DNA from: Plantibacter sp. VKM Ac-2880
GTDB lineage: Bacteria > Actinomycetota > Actinomycetes > Actinomycetales > Microbacteriaceae
Reading direction: 5' to 3'
Assembly: GCF_015351235.1 (NCBI RefSeq)
Contig: NZ_JADKSJ010000001.1
Location: 496,001 to 560,000, forward strand
Length of the DNA stretch: 64,000 nt
Each line of letters begins with the position of its first letter. The first letter of the stretch is position 1. This document shows, piece by piece, positions 43,787 to 53,048 of the stretch. Under the pieces are notes generated by a model. It did not search any database, was not told where the DNA came from, and saw only the letters and a program-made list of their open reading frames with translations. The position numbers and the translations under genes are program-made.

Positions 43787-45511
43787 CTACTCCACGAGCT
43801 TGCCGACGACGGAGACGTCCTGCATGAGCTCCTGGATCTCCGCCGGGATGGCGGGGATCGCCTCGCGCTCGATGCGACCCGGCCCCGACCAGACGAGGTT
43901 CACCTGCAGCTCCTCGTCGAGCTCCGGGAAGTCGGACCGGTTGTGGCACCCGCGGGTCTCGCGGCGTTCGAGCGCCGCTTCGAGCGTGGCGCGGGCTGCG
44001 AGGGCGGCCGACTTCAGGTCGAACGCATGGGCGAGGTCCTGGAACCCCGCGATGTCCGGGTGGACGCCGACGTCCGCGATCCGCGCCTCGATCGCATCCA
44101 GCTCGGCGAGCCCGGCGAGGAGCCCGGCTTCGTCGCGGACGACCCCCGCGTGCTCGGTCATCGTGTTCCGGATCCCACGCTGCAGGGCGCGGACGTTCTC
44201 CGGCCCGTCACTGGCGAGGAGCCCGTCGATCTCCGCCCGAGCCTCGTCGACCGCCTCCGCGGAACGGACGTGGGCCTCGAGACCCGCCGAGTACGCGGCC
44301 GCGGCCTCGCCGACGATGCGCCCGAACACGAGTAGTTCGATGAGGGAGTTGCCGCCGAGCCGGTTCGCGCCGTGCAATCCGGACGACGCCTCGCCGATCG
44401 CGTACAGCCCGTCGACGTCCGTCCCGTGGTCCTCGGGCCGCACCCACACGCCGCCCATCGAGTAGTGCGCCGTCGGGGCGATCTCGATCGGGGTGGTGGT
44501 GATGTCGAGCATCTGCAGCTCCAGCAGCGTCTGGTAGACCCGCGGCAGTCGCCGCATGATCGTCTCGCGCGGCAGGTGCGAGACGTCGAGGAGCACGCCG
44601 CCGTTCGGGGTGCCGCGCCCCTCCTTGATCTCGGTGTACGCGGCCAGGGCGACGCGGTCACGGGTCGACAGCTCCATGCGCTCCGGGTCGTACCGCGCCA
44701 TGAAGCGCTCGCCGAGCCCGTTGCGGAGGATGCCGCCCTCGCCGCGTGCCGCCTCGGAGACCAGGGTGCCCGCGGCGTTCTCGGGCTCGATGAGGCCTGA
44801 GGGGTGGAACTGGACGAGCTCGGGGTCGCGGATCCGGCCGCCGGCCTCGACCGCGAGGCGGAACGAGTCACCGGTGTTCTCGTCTCGGCGCGAGGAGGTG
44901 CGTCGCCAGATGCGGTTGTGGCCACCCGCGGCCAGGATCACGGCGTCGGCGTGGATGAGGTAGCGGGTCCCGGTCTCGAGGTCGAAGCCGTACGCGCCGA
45001 AGATGACGTTGTCGCGCACGAGGAGCCTCGTGATGTAGACGGTGTCGAGGATCGGGATGTCCAGCTGCGCCGCGCGGTTCACGAGTGTGCGCTGGATCTC
45101 GAGTCCGGTGTAGTCGCCGGCGAAGGCGGTGCGCCGGAAGGTGTGGGCACCGAAGAACCGCTGCGAGATCCGGCCGTCCTCCTCACGGGCGAAGGGCATG
45201 CCGTACCGCTCGAGGTCCTCGATCCCGCGGGCGGCCCCCTCGGTCACGATCTGCACGGTGTGCGGGTTGGCGAGCAGGTAGCTCTCCTTGAGGGTGTCGG
45301 CGGCGTGCTGCTGCCAGGAGTCCTCGGGGTCGATCGTCGCAAGGGCCGCGTTGATGCCGCCGGCCGCGAGCGAGGTGTGCGCGTCGGCCTTCTGGCGCTT
45401 GCCGACGGCGATGACGTCGACGCCGCGTTCCGCGAGTTCGATCGCTGCGCGGAGGCCGGAGCCGCCCGTTCCGATGACGAGGACGGAGGTGGACAGGCGT
45501 TGCTCGTGCAC
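43787..45511 (-). CDS. FAD-dependent flavoprotein of fumarate reductase/succinate dehydrogenase or L-aspartate oxidase type
   Basis: A 574-aa FAD_binding_2 protein. GTGGSGLRAAIELAERG is the FAD loop, AHTSLAAGGINAAL contains the His that covalently binds FAD in fumarate reductases, HPSGLIEPE and HYSMGGVWVRPE are substrate loops, and the C-terminus has RETRGCHNRSDFP. No iron-sulfur or membrane subunit gene is adjacent, so it may act alone as L-aspartate oxidase or a soluble fumarate reductase. GTG at 45511 chosen: AAGGAG lies 7 bp before it. A possible iron-box lies upstream. Confidence 0.85.
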   Translation of the reverse strand: MHEQRLSTSVLVIGTGGSGLRAAIELAERGVDVIAVGKRQKADAHTSLAAGGINAALATIDPEDSWQQHAADTLKESYLLANPHTVQIVTEGAARGIEDLERYGMPFAREEDGRISQRFFGAHTFRRTAFAGDYTGLEIQRTLVNRAAQLDIPILDTVYITRLLVRDNVIFGAYGFDLETGTRYLIHADAVILAAGGHNRIWRRTSSRRDENTGDSFRLAVEAGGRIRDPELVQFHPSGLIEPENAAGTLVSEAARGEGGILRNGLGERFMARYDPERMELSTRDRVALAAYTEIKEGRGTPNGGVLLDVSHLPRETIMRRLPRVYQTLLELQMLDITTTPIEIAPTAHYSMGGVWVRPEDHGTDVDGLYAIGEASSGLHGANRLGGNSLIELLVFGRIVGEAAAAYSAGLEAHVRSAEAVDEARAEIDGLLASDGPENVRALQRGIRNTMTEHAGVVRDEAGLLAGLAELDAIEARIADVGVHPDIAGFQDLAHAFDLKSAALAARATLEAALERRETRGCHNRSDFPELDEELQVNLVWSGPGRIEREAIPAIPAEIQELMQDVSVVGKLVE

Positions 45512-45593
45512 GGGAGACTCCTTCGGCGGTGGGGCGCATGATGCGCTCACCCGTGCAGCATAGGCACGCCGATGCGGGGAACCAAGGGAACCC

Positions 45594-45611
45594 TAACTGA
45601 GGCTCGCCTTA
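45594..45611. promoter_or_regulatory. Possible DtxR/IdeR-type iron box
   Basis: On the minus strand TAAGGCGAGCCTCAGTTA resembles the TTAGGTTAGSCTAACCTAA consensus at about 12 of 18 positions. It lies about 80 bp upstream of the flavoprotein start. The match is suggestive, not strong. Confidence 0.35.
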
Positions 45612-45648
45612 TCGGTAGTCGGGGAATGCCAGGGCTGGTCGTGTCGGC

Positions 45649-46494
45649 TCAGAACCGCAGATCGCCGGGCCGTTCCAGCTCGATCCAGGTGTCGATGTCG
45701 GGTCGGACCGTCGCCGGGGCGGCTTCCAGGACGTCCGCCCGGCTCAACGGCCCGAAGTCGAGGCCCGTGATGCTCGCGAGGTCGAGGATCGGCAGCTGGA
45801 ACGTGCGGAACGGGCCGAGTGGGGGAACGGCCTCGTCGTCGCGGTCACCCGTGGCCGTCGGCTCGTCGAGCTCGATGTCGTCGAGCTGCGCGGACTGGTC
45901 GAGGAGGTAGCCGGAGGCCGCGAGTGCACCCCCCGACGACCACGCCGCCACCTTCCAGAACCGCGTGGGGATACGGATGCCGCGGTAGAGCGGATCGTCG
46001 CCCTCGAACACGGGGCCCGTGAAGACGGACAGTCGCAGGCGCCCGGCCGAGGCGTACTCGAGGACGAGGTCCTCGAGGCCGTTCCACAGCTCGAGGGACT
46101 GGTTGAAGTCCGCGGCCTGCGGAGCGGCGTTCGTGTAGCAGAAGGTGTCGACGTTGGCGCGGCGGGCGACATCCGCGGGACCCCACACCGGGTCCCGGCG
46201 GCGCACGAGGTGGCCGCGGTCGAGGTCGTTCCGCGCGTAGAGCTCCGGCCCGGCCTGCTCGTCGGCCGGGATGCGCTCGTCGAGGTGCCAGTCGTCACCC
46301 CGACCCAGGTCGAGCAGGGCGGCGCCGTCGATGTTCACCGCCGTGGCCGCCGCGAGCCGGCGGTCGGGATCGAGGAGGACGGAGAAGTGCGTGTAGTCGA
46401 GGCGCCGGAGTCGAGCGCGTCCCTGCGGGTCCGCCGGGGCGGGGAGCGCGAGCGGTTCGTCGAGGTCGAGGAAGCCTGAATCAAAGCCGGTCAT
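45649..46494 (-). CDS. DNA/RNA non-specific endonuclease (beta-beta-alpha-Me)
   Basis: A 281-aa nuclease of the Serratia/NucA type. DRGH at residues 92-95 (His95 general base), TNAAPQAADFNQSLELWNGLE carries the metal-ligand Asn, and LLDPDRRLAAATAVNI precedes. There is no signal peptide, so the enzyme is either intracellular or exported by a non-Sec route; no toxin domain or immunity gene neighbour is seen. Start ATG at 46494; its promoter region overlaps the ABC operon promoter to the right. Confidence 0.9.
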   Translation of the reverse strand: MTGFDSGFLDLDEPLALPAPADPQGRARLRRLDYTHFSVLLDPDRRLAAATAVNIDGAALLDLGRGDDWHLDERIPADEQAGPELYARNDLDRGHLVRRRDPVWGPADVARRANVDTFCYTNAAPQAADFNQSLELWNGLEDLVLEYASAGRLRLSVFTGPVFEGDDPLYRGIRIPTRFWKVAAWSSGGALAASGYLLDQSAQLDDIELDEPTATGDRDDEAVPPLGPFRTFQLPILDLASITGLDFGPLSRADVLEAAPATVRPDIDTWIELERPGDLRF

Positions 46495-46599
46495 GGGTAT
46501 GAGTCGATCATGATTCTGACCGGATCGGAACGCGGAACGGCCGCCCGCATCTCCCCGTCTCCGACCGTTCATCGTCGGGCAACCGGTTCTGCAACAAAT

Positions 46600-46671
46600 G
46601 AGAGCGCTCTCTTGACCTCGTCCGAACGAGCGCTTAGTGTGTCCTGCATGCCCGTGGGAACGTTCCCACGG
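46600..46671 (+). promoter_or_regulatory. Promoter of the sugar ABC operon with two LacI-type operators
   Basis: TTGACC (46612-46617), 17-bp spacer, TAGTGT (46635-46640). Flanking operators: GAGAGCGCTCTC (46600-46611), abutting the -35, and CCGTGGGAACGTTCCCACGG (46652-46671), just after the -10 and covering the expected transcription start. Both are perfect palindromes with the CG centre typical of LacI-family sites, but different half-sites, implying two regulators or one broad binder. Confidence 0.85.
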
Positions 46672-46736
46672 AATCGCGCCGCGGACCCTGCAGACGGGTT
46701 CAGCGGCCACCGAAGCGCACACACAAAGGAGTGACT

Positions 46737-48032
46737 GTGAACAGCACGCGCCGCGGCATCGCCGCCGCATCCATCGCGGGGGCCTCGATCCTCGCCGTCC
46801 TGGCCACCGGGTGCAGCTCGCCCGCCGCCGGCGGCGGTGACGAGAAGATCACCCTCTCGATCACCACCTTCGGCACCATGGGCGTCGACGCCAACTACGA
46901 GAAGTACATGGAGGAGCACCCGAACATCACCATCGAGGCGACCAACCTCGAGGGCGGTGGCGCGGCCCGTGACGACGCCTACGCGAAGATCGCCGCAGGC
47001 ACCGGCCTCAGCGACGTCGTCGCCATCGAGGAGGGCTGGCTCGGCACCATCTCCGAGGTGAGCGACTCCTTCGTCGACCTCCGTGACTACGGCATCGAGG
47101 ACGTCAAGGACACCTGGCTCGACTGGAAGTACGAGCAGGGCACCGACGCCGAGGGCCGTGTCATCGGCGCCGGTCTCGACATCGGCCCGCAGGGCATCTG
47201 CTACCGCGGTGACCTGTTCGCCGCAGCCGGCCTGCCGAGCGACCGGGCCGCCGTCGCCGAGTACCTCGGCGGCGAGGACGCGACCTGGGACCGCTTCTTC
47301 GAGGTCGGTGAGGAGTACGTCGCCGCGACCGGCAAGGCGTTCTACCACAGCCCCCGATTCTTCTGGAACTCGTTCGTGAACCAGCAGGAGGAGGGCTACT
47401 ACAAGGCCGACGGCGAGACCCTGAACATCGAGGGCAACGACGTGCTCAAGGAGCAGTTCGAGAAGATCGTCGAGGCGGAGAACGCCGGCCTCGGTGCCGG
47501 GCTCCCCGGCTGGGACGTCGGTCCGGAGGCCAAGGAGGGCAAGTTCGCCACCTACATGTGCCCGAGCTGGATGCTCGGCATCGTCCAGGGCTACTACGAC
47601 GAGGGCACGACCGACAGCGGCTGGGACTTCGCCGATGTGATGCCCGGCGGTGCGGCCAACTGGGGTGGCGCGTTCCTCGGTGTCGCCGAGAACTCCGAGC
47701 ACAAGGAGGAGGCGGCCGAGCTCGCCCTCTGGCTCGCGTCCCCCGAGGCGCAGGCGGCGTCGTTCGAACTCGCCGGACCGTTCCCGAGCACGCTCGACGG
47801 GCAGGAGCTCGTGAAGGGCTCCACCAACCCGTTCTTCAACGACGCACCGGTCGGTGAGATCTTCGCCGCACGATCCGAAGGCGTCGTCGCCCAGGTGAAG
47901 GGTCCTGAGGACTCCAACATCCAGGACAACGTGTTCGGTCCGATCCTCGACCGCGTGAGCCAGGGTGAGATCACCGACGGTGAGACCGCCTGGAACGAAG
48001 CGGTCAAGCTGCTCGACCAGCTCGTCGGCTGA
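46737..48032 (+). CDS. ABC transporter sugar-binding lipoprotein
   Basis: A 431-aa extracellular solute-binding protein (family 1). Signal and lipobox LAVLATGC (Cys about 27), then the two-lobe SBP fold with FGTMGVDANYEKYMEEHPNI and VMPGGAANWGGAFLGVAENS. GTG at 46737 preferred over the GTG at 46731: AAGGAG lies at 5-bp spacing for the former and is too close for the latter. Presents an unknown oligosaccharide or sugar to the two permeases downstream. No ATPase gene in this operon, so a shared MsiK-type ATPase is likely. Confidence 0.92.
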   Translation: MNSTRRGIAAASIAGASILAVLATGCSSPAAGGGDEKITLSITTFGTMGVDANYEKYMEEHPNITIEATNLEGGGAARDDAYAKIAAGTGLSDVVAIEEGWLGTISEVSDSFVDLRDYGIEDVKDTWLDWKYEQGTDAEGRVIGAGLDIGPQGICYRGDLFAAAGLPSDRAAVAEYLGGEDATWDRFFEVGEEYVAATGKAFYHSPRFFWNSFVNQQEEGYYKADGETLNIEGNDVLKEQFEKIVEAENAGLGAGLPGWDVGPEAKEGKFATYMCPSWMLGIVQGYYDEGTTDSGWDFADVMPGGAANWGGAFLGVAENSEHKEEAAELALWLASPEAQAASFELAGPFPSTLDGQELVKGSTNPFFNDAPVGEIFAARSEGVVAQVKGPEDSNIQDNVFGPILDRVSQGEITDGETAWNEAVKLLDQLVG

Positions 48033-48052
48033 CCTCCTCTCCGACGCAGCTC

Positions 48053-48086
48053 GCCGGGGCGTCCGTTCGCACGCGGACGCCCCGGC
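48053..48086 (+). terminator. Intercistronic hairpin between binding protein and permeases
   Basis: GCCGGGGCGTCCG, an 8-nt loop, then its exact complement CGGACGCCCCGGC: a 13-bp GC-only stem with no T-run, 21 bp after the binding-protein stop and 36 bp before the first permease. Such hairpins commonly act as partial terminators or mRNA stabilisers so that binding protein is made in excess. Confidence 0.75.
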
Positions 48087-48121
48087 ACCCCTCCCGCTCC
48101 CTCCTCCGGATTGGCAGAGCC

Positions 48122-49204
48122 ATGACCAGCACCGCAACCGTCCGCCGGCCACCGGCCGCCCTGACCTTCAAACAGAAGCTGAACCGCTTCGACTACCGAG
48201 CGTCGCCGTACCTGTACATCGCGCCGTTCTTCATCCTCTTCGCCCTCATCGGCATCTTCCCGATCGTCTACACCTTCAACGTGTCGCTCTACGAGTGGCA
48301 CCTGCTGAAGGGGCAGGGCGACTTCGTCGGACTCGACAACTACGCCTCGGTCCTCTCCGACCCGTTCTTCTGGAACGCGTTCGGCAACACGATCAGCATC
48401 TTCCTGCTGTCGGCCGTCCCGCAGCTCGTCATCGCGACGGTGATCGCTGCCCTCCTCGACCAGACGCTCCGCGGGCGCACCTTCTGGCGGATGAGCATCC
48501 TGCTGCCGTACATCGTCGCGCCGGTCGCCGTCGCCGTCATCTTCCTGCAGATCTTCAACCAGTACCACGGACCGATCGCCGGGCTCCTCGAGCTCATCGG
48601 GCTCGACCCGATCCGCTGGGCGTTCGACGTCTTCCCGTCCCATGTCGCCATCGCGAGCATGGTGAACTGGCGCTGGACCGGCTACAACGCCCTCATCCTC
48701 CTCGCGGCGATGCAGGCCATCCCGCGCGACGTATACGAGTCGGCCGCCCTCGACGGCGCGAACAAGATCCGACGGTTCTGGTCGATCACGATCCCGATGA
48801 TCCGCCCGACGCTCATCTTCGTCGTCATCACCTCGACGATCGGCGGGCTCCAGATCTTCACGGAACCGAAGCTCTTCGACCCACGCAGCAACGGGGGATC
48901 GGACCGGCAGTTCCAGACGATCGTGCTCTACCTGTACGAGCTCGCCTTCCCGAGGCGCGACTTCGGGCGAGCCTCCGCGACGGCGTGGATCCTGTTCCTC
49001 GTGATCATCCTCGCCGGGCTGATCAACTTCGCGATCACCCGGGCGATCCGCACGAACGACGCGCGCCCGGTGCGCATCCCGAAGGTGCGCGACCCCCTCA
49101 TCACGACGCGGGCGATCACCACGACGTCGACCAAGCGCCGTGCCAACACCACGAGCCGTGTGGACACCACGAGCACCACCGAGCAGCGAGGCGGACGAGC
49201 ATGA
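48122..49204 (+). CDS. ABC sugar permease (MalF-like)
   Basis: A 360-aa BPD_transp_1 permease with six helices. The EAA loop reads VYESAALDGANKIRRFWSITIPMIRP. The C-terminal 40 residues (TTSTKRRANTTSRVDTTSTT) are a Thr/Arg-rich tail not seen in typical MalF proteins. ATG at 48122; overlaps the next permease start by 4 bp. Moves the sugar bound by the upstream lipoprotein. Confidence 0.93.
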   Translation: MTSTATVRRPPAALTFKQKLNRFDYRASPYLYIAPFFILFALIGIFPIVYTFNVSLYEWHLLKGQGDFVGLDNYASVLSDPFFWNAFGNTISIFLLSAVPQLVIATVIAALLDQTLRGRTFWRMSILLPYIVAPVAVAVIFLQIFNQYHGPIAGLLELIGLDPIRWAFDVFPSHVAIASMVNWRWTGYNALILLAAMQAIPRDVYESAALDGANKIRRFWSITIPMIRPTLIFVVITSTIGGLQIFTEPKLFDPRSNGGSDRQFQTIVLYLYELAFPRRDFGRASATAWILFLVIILAGLINFAITRAIRTNDARPVRIPKVRDPLITTRAITTTSTKRRANTTSRVDTTSTTEQRGGRA

Positions 49205-50100
49205 GCACCCTGATGGAACGCACCCGGACCGCGCCACCCGTGACGCCAGCGGCACCGCAGTACCGGAAGGGGAAGGACCACGAACGCCCCGGTGTCCTCA
49301 CCTACGCCATCCTCATCGCCTTCTTCGCGATCTCGGCGTTCCCGCTGTGGTGGTCGTTCGTCATCTCCAGCCGGCAGTCGTCCGACACCAACCTGGTGCC
49401 ACCAGCGATCCTCCCCGGCCCGAACTTCCTCAGCAACGCGACGAAGGTGTTCGAGTCGGCGCCCTTCCTCCAGGCCCTCGCGAACAGTGTCATCATCTCG
49501 GGCGCGATCACCGTCTCCGTGGTCTTCTTCTCCACGCTCGCCGGCTACTCCTTCGCGAAGCTGAAGTTCCGGGCCAGCAACGGCCTACTGCTCGCCGTGA
49601 TCGCCACCATGGCCATCCCCACGCAGCTCGGCATCATCCCGCTGTTCATGCTCATGGCCGAGTGGCAGTGGGTCGGGACGCTGCAGGCCGTCATCATCCC
49701 CGGACTGGTCACCGCGTTCGGTGTGTTCTTCATGCGCCAGTACCTCGTCGACGTCATCCCCGACGAACTCATCGAAGCGGCCCGGGTCGACGGCGCGTCC
49801 ATGTGGGGCACCTTCTGGCACGTCGCCCTCCCGGCCGCACGCCCGGCGATGGCGGTCCTCGCGCTCTTCACCTTCATGGCCGCATGGACGGACTTCCTCT
49901 GGCCGCTCCTCGTGCTCGGCCCACGGAACCCGAGCGTGCAGACCGCGCTCGCCGCACTGAGCGCCAGCGGGGGCCAGACACCAGACCACTCGCTCGTACT
50001 CGCCGGTGCCGTGCTGTCGGTCATCCCCCTGCTGATCCTCTTCATCCTCGCGGGCAAGCAGTTGGTCGCCGGGATCATGCAGGGCGCGGTCAAGGGGTGA
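49201..50100 (+). CDS. ABC sugar permease (MalG-like)
   Basis: A 299-aa BPD_transp_1 permease. EAA motif DELIEAARVDGASMWGTFWHVALP. Charged N-terminus precedes six helices; ends with KQLVAGIMQGAVKG, the usual MalG-type tail. ATG at 49201 overlaps the preceding stop (ATGA). No downstream ATPase; the next gene is a LacI regulator. Confidence 0.94.
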   Translation: MSTLMERTRTAPPVTPAAPQYRKGKDHERPGVLTYAILIAFFAISAFPLWWSFVISSRQSSDTNLVPPAILPGPNFLSNATKVFESAPFLQALANSVIISGAITVSVVFFSTLAGYSFAKLKFRASNGLLLAVIATMAIPTQLGIIPLFMLMAEWQWVGTLQAVIIPGLVTAFGVFFMRQYLVDVIPDELIEAARVDGASMWGTFWHVALPAARPAMAVLALFTFMAAWTDFLWPLLVLGPRNPSVQTALAALSASGGQTPDHSLVLAGAVLSVIPLLILFILAGKQLVAGIMQGAVKG

Positions 50101-50152
50101 CGCCCGCGCCGCATAAGGTGTCTTCACACCGGCACGACTGAGGAGACAGACC

Positions 50153-51169
50153 ATCGACACCGATGCGGACATCACCGTCCCCACACTCATCGCGGTCGCG
50201 GCGCTCGCCGGCGTCTCGAAGTCCACCGCCTCGCGGGTCATCAACGGGTCCTCCCAGGTGACCCCGGAGGCGGTGGCCTCCGTGAACGCCGCCGTCGAGC
50301 AGCTGCACTACGTGCCCAACCGCGCGGCCCGTAGCCTCGTCCGCCGGCGGGCGCAGACGATCGCCATGGTCATCCCGCAGCGCACGGCGGAGTTCTTCGC
50401 CGACCCGTACTTCGCCGAGGTCATCCAGGGGGCGGCCATGTACGCGTCGTCGACCGACTACACGCTGACGCTCCTGATCGAGTCCGACGTCGACCCCGAC
50501 AAGACGCGTCGGTTCCTCACTGGAGGCAACGTCGACGGGGCGCTGGTCCTGTCCCACCACACGAGCATGCAGGCGTACGCCAAGCTCGCGGCCTCGCTCC
50601 CGGTGGTCTTCGGGGTCCGCGGGCTCGAACCGACGGACCCGCCAGGGCACGTCGTCGACGTCGACAACGTGGAAGCGGGGGCGCTCGCGACGCAGCGGCT
50701 CGTCGAGGCGGGGCGGCGTGACATCGCGACGATCACCGGTCCGCTCGACACCGCGGCCGGCGTCGACCGCCTGGCCGGGTGGCGACGCGCCTTGGCTGCC
50801 GCGGGGCTCGAGCCGGGGCTGCAGGAGGAGGGCGACTTCACGCCGACGAGTGGTGCCCGCGCGATGGAGCGGTTGCTGGCCGACGGGCGACCGGTCGACG
50901 CGGTGTTCGCGGCCTCCGCGCAGATGGCGACGGGGGCGCTCGGGGTGCTGCGCGACCGGGGGATCCCGGTGCCCGTGCGGATCGCGATGACGTCCGTCGA
51001 CGACAACGTGTTCGCGGCGGACGCCTACCCGGCGTTGACGACCGTCGACCTCCGCACCGCCGAGAAGGGCGCGTTGCTCGTGCAGACCCTCCACCGGCTG
51101 ATCGCCGGTGAGGACGTCCCCGAGATGACGACGATCCCGTGTGGGCTGGTGGAGCGCGACTCGGTGTGA
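50153..51169 (+). CDS. LacI-family regulator with non-canonical start
   Basis: The reading frame needs to start before residue 1 of the HTH: TLIAVAALAGVSKSTASRVING is directly visible in frame from about 50183. The only in-frame start with a Shine-Dalgarno (AGGAG at 50141-50145, 7-bp spacing) is ATC at 50153, giving 338 aa; CTG at 50138 has no SD, and GTG at 50258 would delete the recognition helix. The rest is a standard sugar-binding LacI domain. It probably controls the ABC operon just upstream, whose promoter has LacI-type operators. Either an unusual start or a G-to-C change of ATG. Confidence 0.85.
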   Translation: MDTDADITVPTLIAVAALAGVSKSTASRVINGSSQVTPEAVASVNAAVEQLHYVPNRAARSLVRRRAQTIAMVIPQRTAEFFADPYFAEVIQGAAMYASSTDYTLTLLIESDVDPDKTRRFLTGGNVDGALVLSHHTSMQAYAKLAASLPVVFGVRGLEPTDPPGHVVDVDNVEAGALATQRLVEAGRRDIATITGPLDTAAGVDRLAGWRRALAAAGLEPGLQEEGDFTPTSGARAMERLLADGRPVDAVFAASAQMATGALGVLRDRGIPVPVRIAMTSVDDNVFAADAYPALTTVDLRTAEKGALLVQTLHRLIAGEDVPEMTTIPCGLVERDSV

Positions 51170-51189
51170 GGGTGCGGGGCTCCAGCCCC

Positions 51190-52194
51190 TCAGAATCGGA
51201 TCTGCGTCTTCGGTCCCGCTCCGGTCGCGCGGGGGAGTCCGTCGGCGAGGACCTGGGGGACCTCGTCGAGGGTGATCACGGTGCCGATCAGGCGTCGGAC
51301 GGTGTCGGGCATGGTGACGAACCGGCTGGCGGCTTCGTCGATGGACGCCGAACCGCCGAGGACGGCATGGACGGTCGCATCGCGGGCGATGAGCGTGCCG
51401 GAGGGGAGACCGGCGTCACCGGCGGGCACCCCGAGGAGGGCGATGCGGACACCCGCGGTCGCGTTGTCGAGCAGGCGGCGGGTGACGTCGCCGGAGCCGG
51501 TGGCCTCGATGATCACGTCGAACCGTTCGTCCCCGAGCTCCGCCGGATCCCGGGTGTCGAGGTCGAACCCGGCTGCGAACGCCCGATCGGACTCGCGTCG
51601 GGCGGCCACGGTGACGGTGGCTCCGGTCTGGGCGGCGAAGAGTGCGGCGAACATCCCGAGGGTTCCTGCGCCCCACACGAGCACGCGGTCGCCGGGGCCG
51701 ACCTCGGTGAGTCGGACGCCACGGAGTGAGCAGGAGGCCGGCTCGACCATCGCGCCGAGGTCGGCGTCCACGCCTGCCGGGAGGCGGTGCACGGCGCGTT
51801 CGGGGAGGACGAGGAGTTCCGCGAGGGCGCCGTCGAGCTGGCCGAGCACGCCGAGCTCGAGGTGTTCCGGGCAGAGGTGGTGGCGTCCGGCTGCGCAGCG
51901 GTCGCAGTGTCCGCAGCCGATGAAGGTGTCGCCCGTGACGAGATCGCCCGCGGTTGTCGTGGTGACGCCGTCGCCCACCGCGACCACGCGACCCGCCCAC
52001 TCGTGGCCTGGTTGGAGGGGCAGGGTGGTGCGTCCGTCGGCGAGGTAGGGCATCGTGCCGCGGAAGAGGGCGACGTCCGTGCCGCAGAGTCCGGCGCGTT
52101 CGATGCGGACGAGGACGTCGCCGGGGCCGGGCTGTGGGTCCGGTCGGTCGAGGACCGTCGCCGTGTTCGGGGCGGTGATGCGTAGGGCTCTCAT
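51190..52194 (-). CDS. Zinc-dependent alcohol/polyol dehydrogenase (MDR)
   Basis: A 334-aa medium-chain dehydrogenase. Catalytic zinc: GLCGTDVALF and PGHEWAGRV; structural zinc lobe GCGHCDRCAAGRHHLC; Rossmann VLVWGAGTLGMFAAL. Probably oxidises a sugar alcohol or threonine-like substrate using NAD(P)+. Converges with the LacI gene (20-bp gap), so may belong to the same sugar catabolism regulon, though it is not in that operon. Confidence 0.9.
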   Translation of the reverse strand: MRALRITAPNTATVLDRPDPQPGPGDVLVRIERAGLCGTDVALFRGTMPYLADGRTTLPLQPGHEWAGRVVAVGDGVTTTTAGDLVTGDTFIGCGHCDRCAAGRHHLCPEHLELGVLGQLDGALAELLVLPERAVHRLPAGVDADLGAMVEPASCSLRGVRLTEVGPGDRVLVWGAGTLGMFAALFAAQTGATVTVAARRESDRAFAAGFDLDTRDPAELGDERFDVIIEATGSGDVTRRLLDNATAGVRIALLGVPAGDAGLPSGTLIARDATVHAVLGGSASIDEAASRFVTMPDTVRRLIGTVITLDEVPQVLADGLPRATGAGPKTQIRF

Positions 52195-52308
52195 GCGGTC
52201 GCTCCATCGTGACGGCGTGTGTGCTCAGCAGCGTAGCGTCGGTGGGTCGTCCGGCGTGCCTCGGGCGCGGCCGTGTGGCCCGCGCCAGGCTCGTCGAACC
52301 CGCCAGTC

Positions 52309-52985
52309 CCGGTCGCCGAGCGTGTCGAGGTGTGCCGAGTGGCGGGCCCGCGACTCGACCGAATCCCGCCGACCAGACCCGGTCACTGAGCTTGTCGAAG
52401 TGCTCGCGAGATGCGTCCACACCCGGGCTAAGCCTCGGTCGCCGGGCTTGTCGAGGTGTGCCGAGTGGCGGGCCCGCGACTCGACCGAATCCTGCCGACT
52501 AGCCCCGGTCACTGAGCTTGTCGAAGTGCTCACGAGATGCGTCCGCACCCGGGCCAAGCCTCGGTCGCTGGGCTTGTCGAGGTGTGCCGAGTGGCAGGCC
52601 CACGACCCGACCGAATCCTGCCGACCAGCCCCGGTCACTGAGCTTGTCGAAGTGCTCACGAGATGCGTCCGCACCCGGGCCAAGCCTCGGTCGCCGGGCT
52701 TGTCGAGGTGTGCCGAGCGGCAGGCCCGCGACCTTACCGAATCCTGCCGGCCAGACCCGGTCACTGAGCTTGTCGAAGTGCTCACGAGATGCGTCCGCAC
52801 CCGGGCCAAGCCTCGGTCGCCGGGCTTGTCGAGGTGTGCCGAGTGGCAGGCTCGCGACCCGACCGAATCCGACCAACCAGCCCCGTTCACTGAGCTTGTC
52901 GAAGTGCTCCGCACGACAGGCCCCGGACCCGACAAAACCCCGCCGACCAGCCCCGGTCACTGAGCTTGTCGAAGTGCTCACAGAG
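52309..52985. repeat. 126-bp tandem repeat array
   Basis: The string CACTGAGCTTGTCGAAGTGC occurs at 52384, 52510, 52636 and 52762 (period 126 bp), with CACTGAGCTTGTCGAAG at 52958 and a TTCACTGAGC variant at 52886. Each unit also holds a second related core, GGGCTTGTCGAGGTG, so a unit is two diverged copies of one motif. 126 is a multiple of 3, hence long but spurious open frames on both strands. The array ends about 65 bp before the DUF222-HNH gene. Confidence 0.9.
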
Positions 52986-53048
52986 ATGCCTCCACACCCA
53001 CTCGAACTCAGCATCTGGAATGTCAGTGGTCCATGGTGGACTGGAGTC

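Noticed and set aside
48053-48086. Full terminator splitting the ABC operon
   Set aside because: No T-run and the next gene starts 36 bp later without a promoter; a partial attenuator or stabiliser is more likely.
52055-52963. Long open frames of 300, 236 and 188 aa across the 126-bp array
   Set aside because: They arise because the unit length is divisible by 3; the peptides just repeat the unit and no ribosome site or family feature is present.
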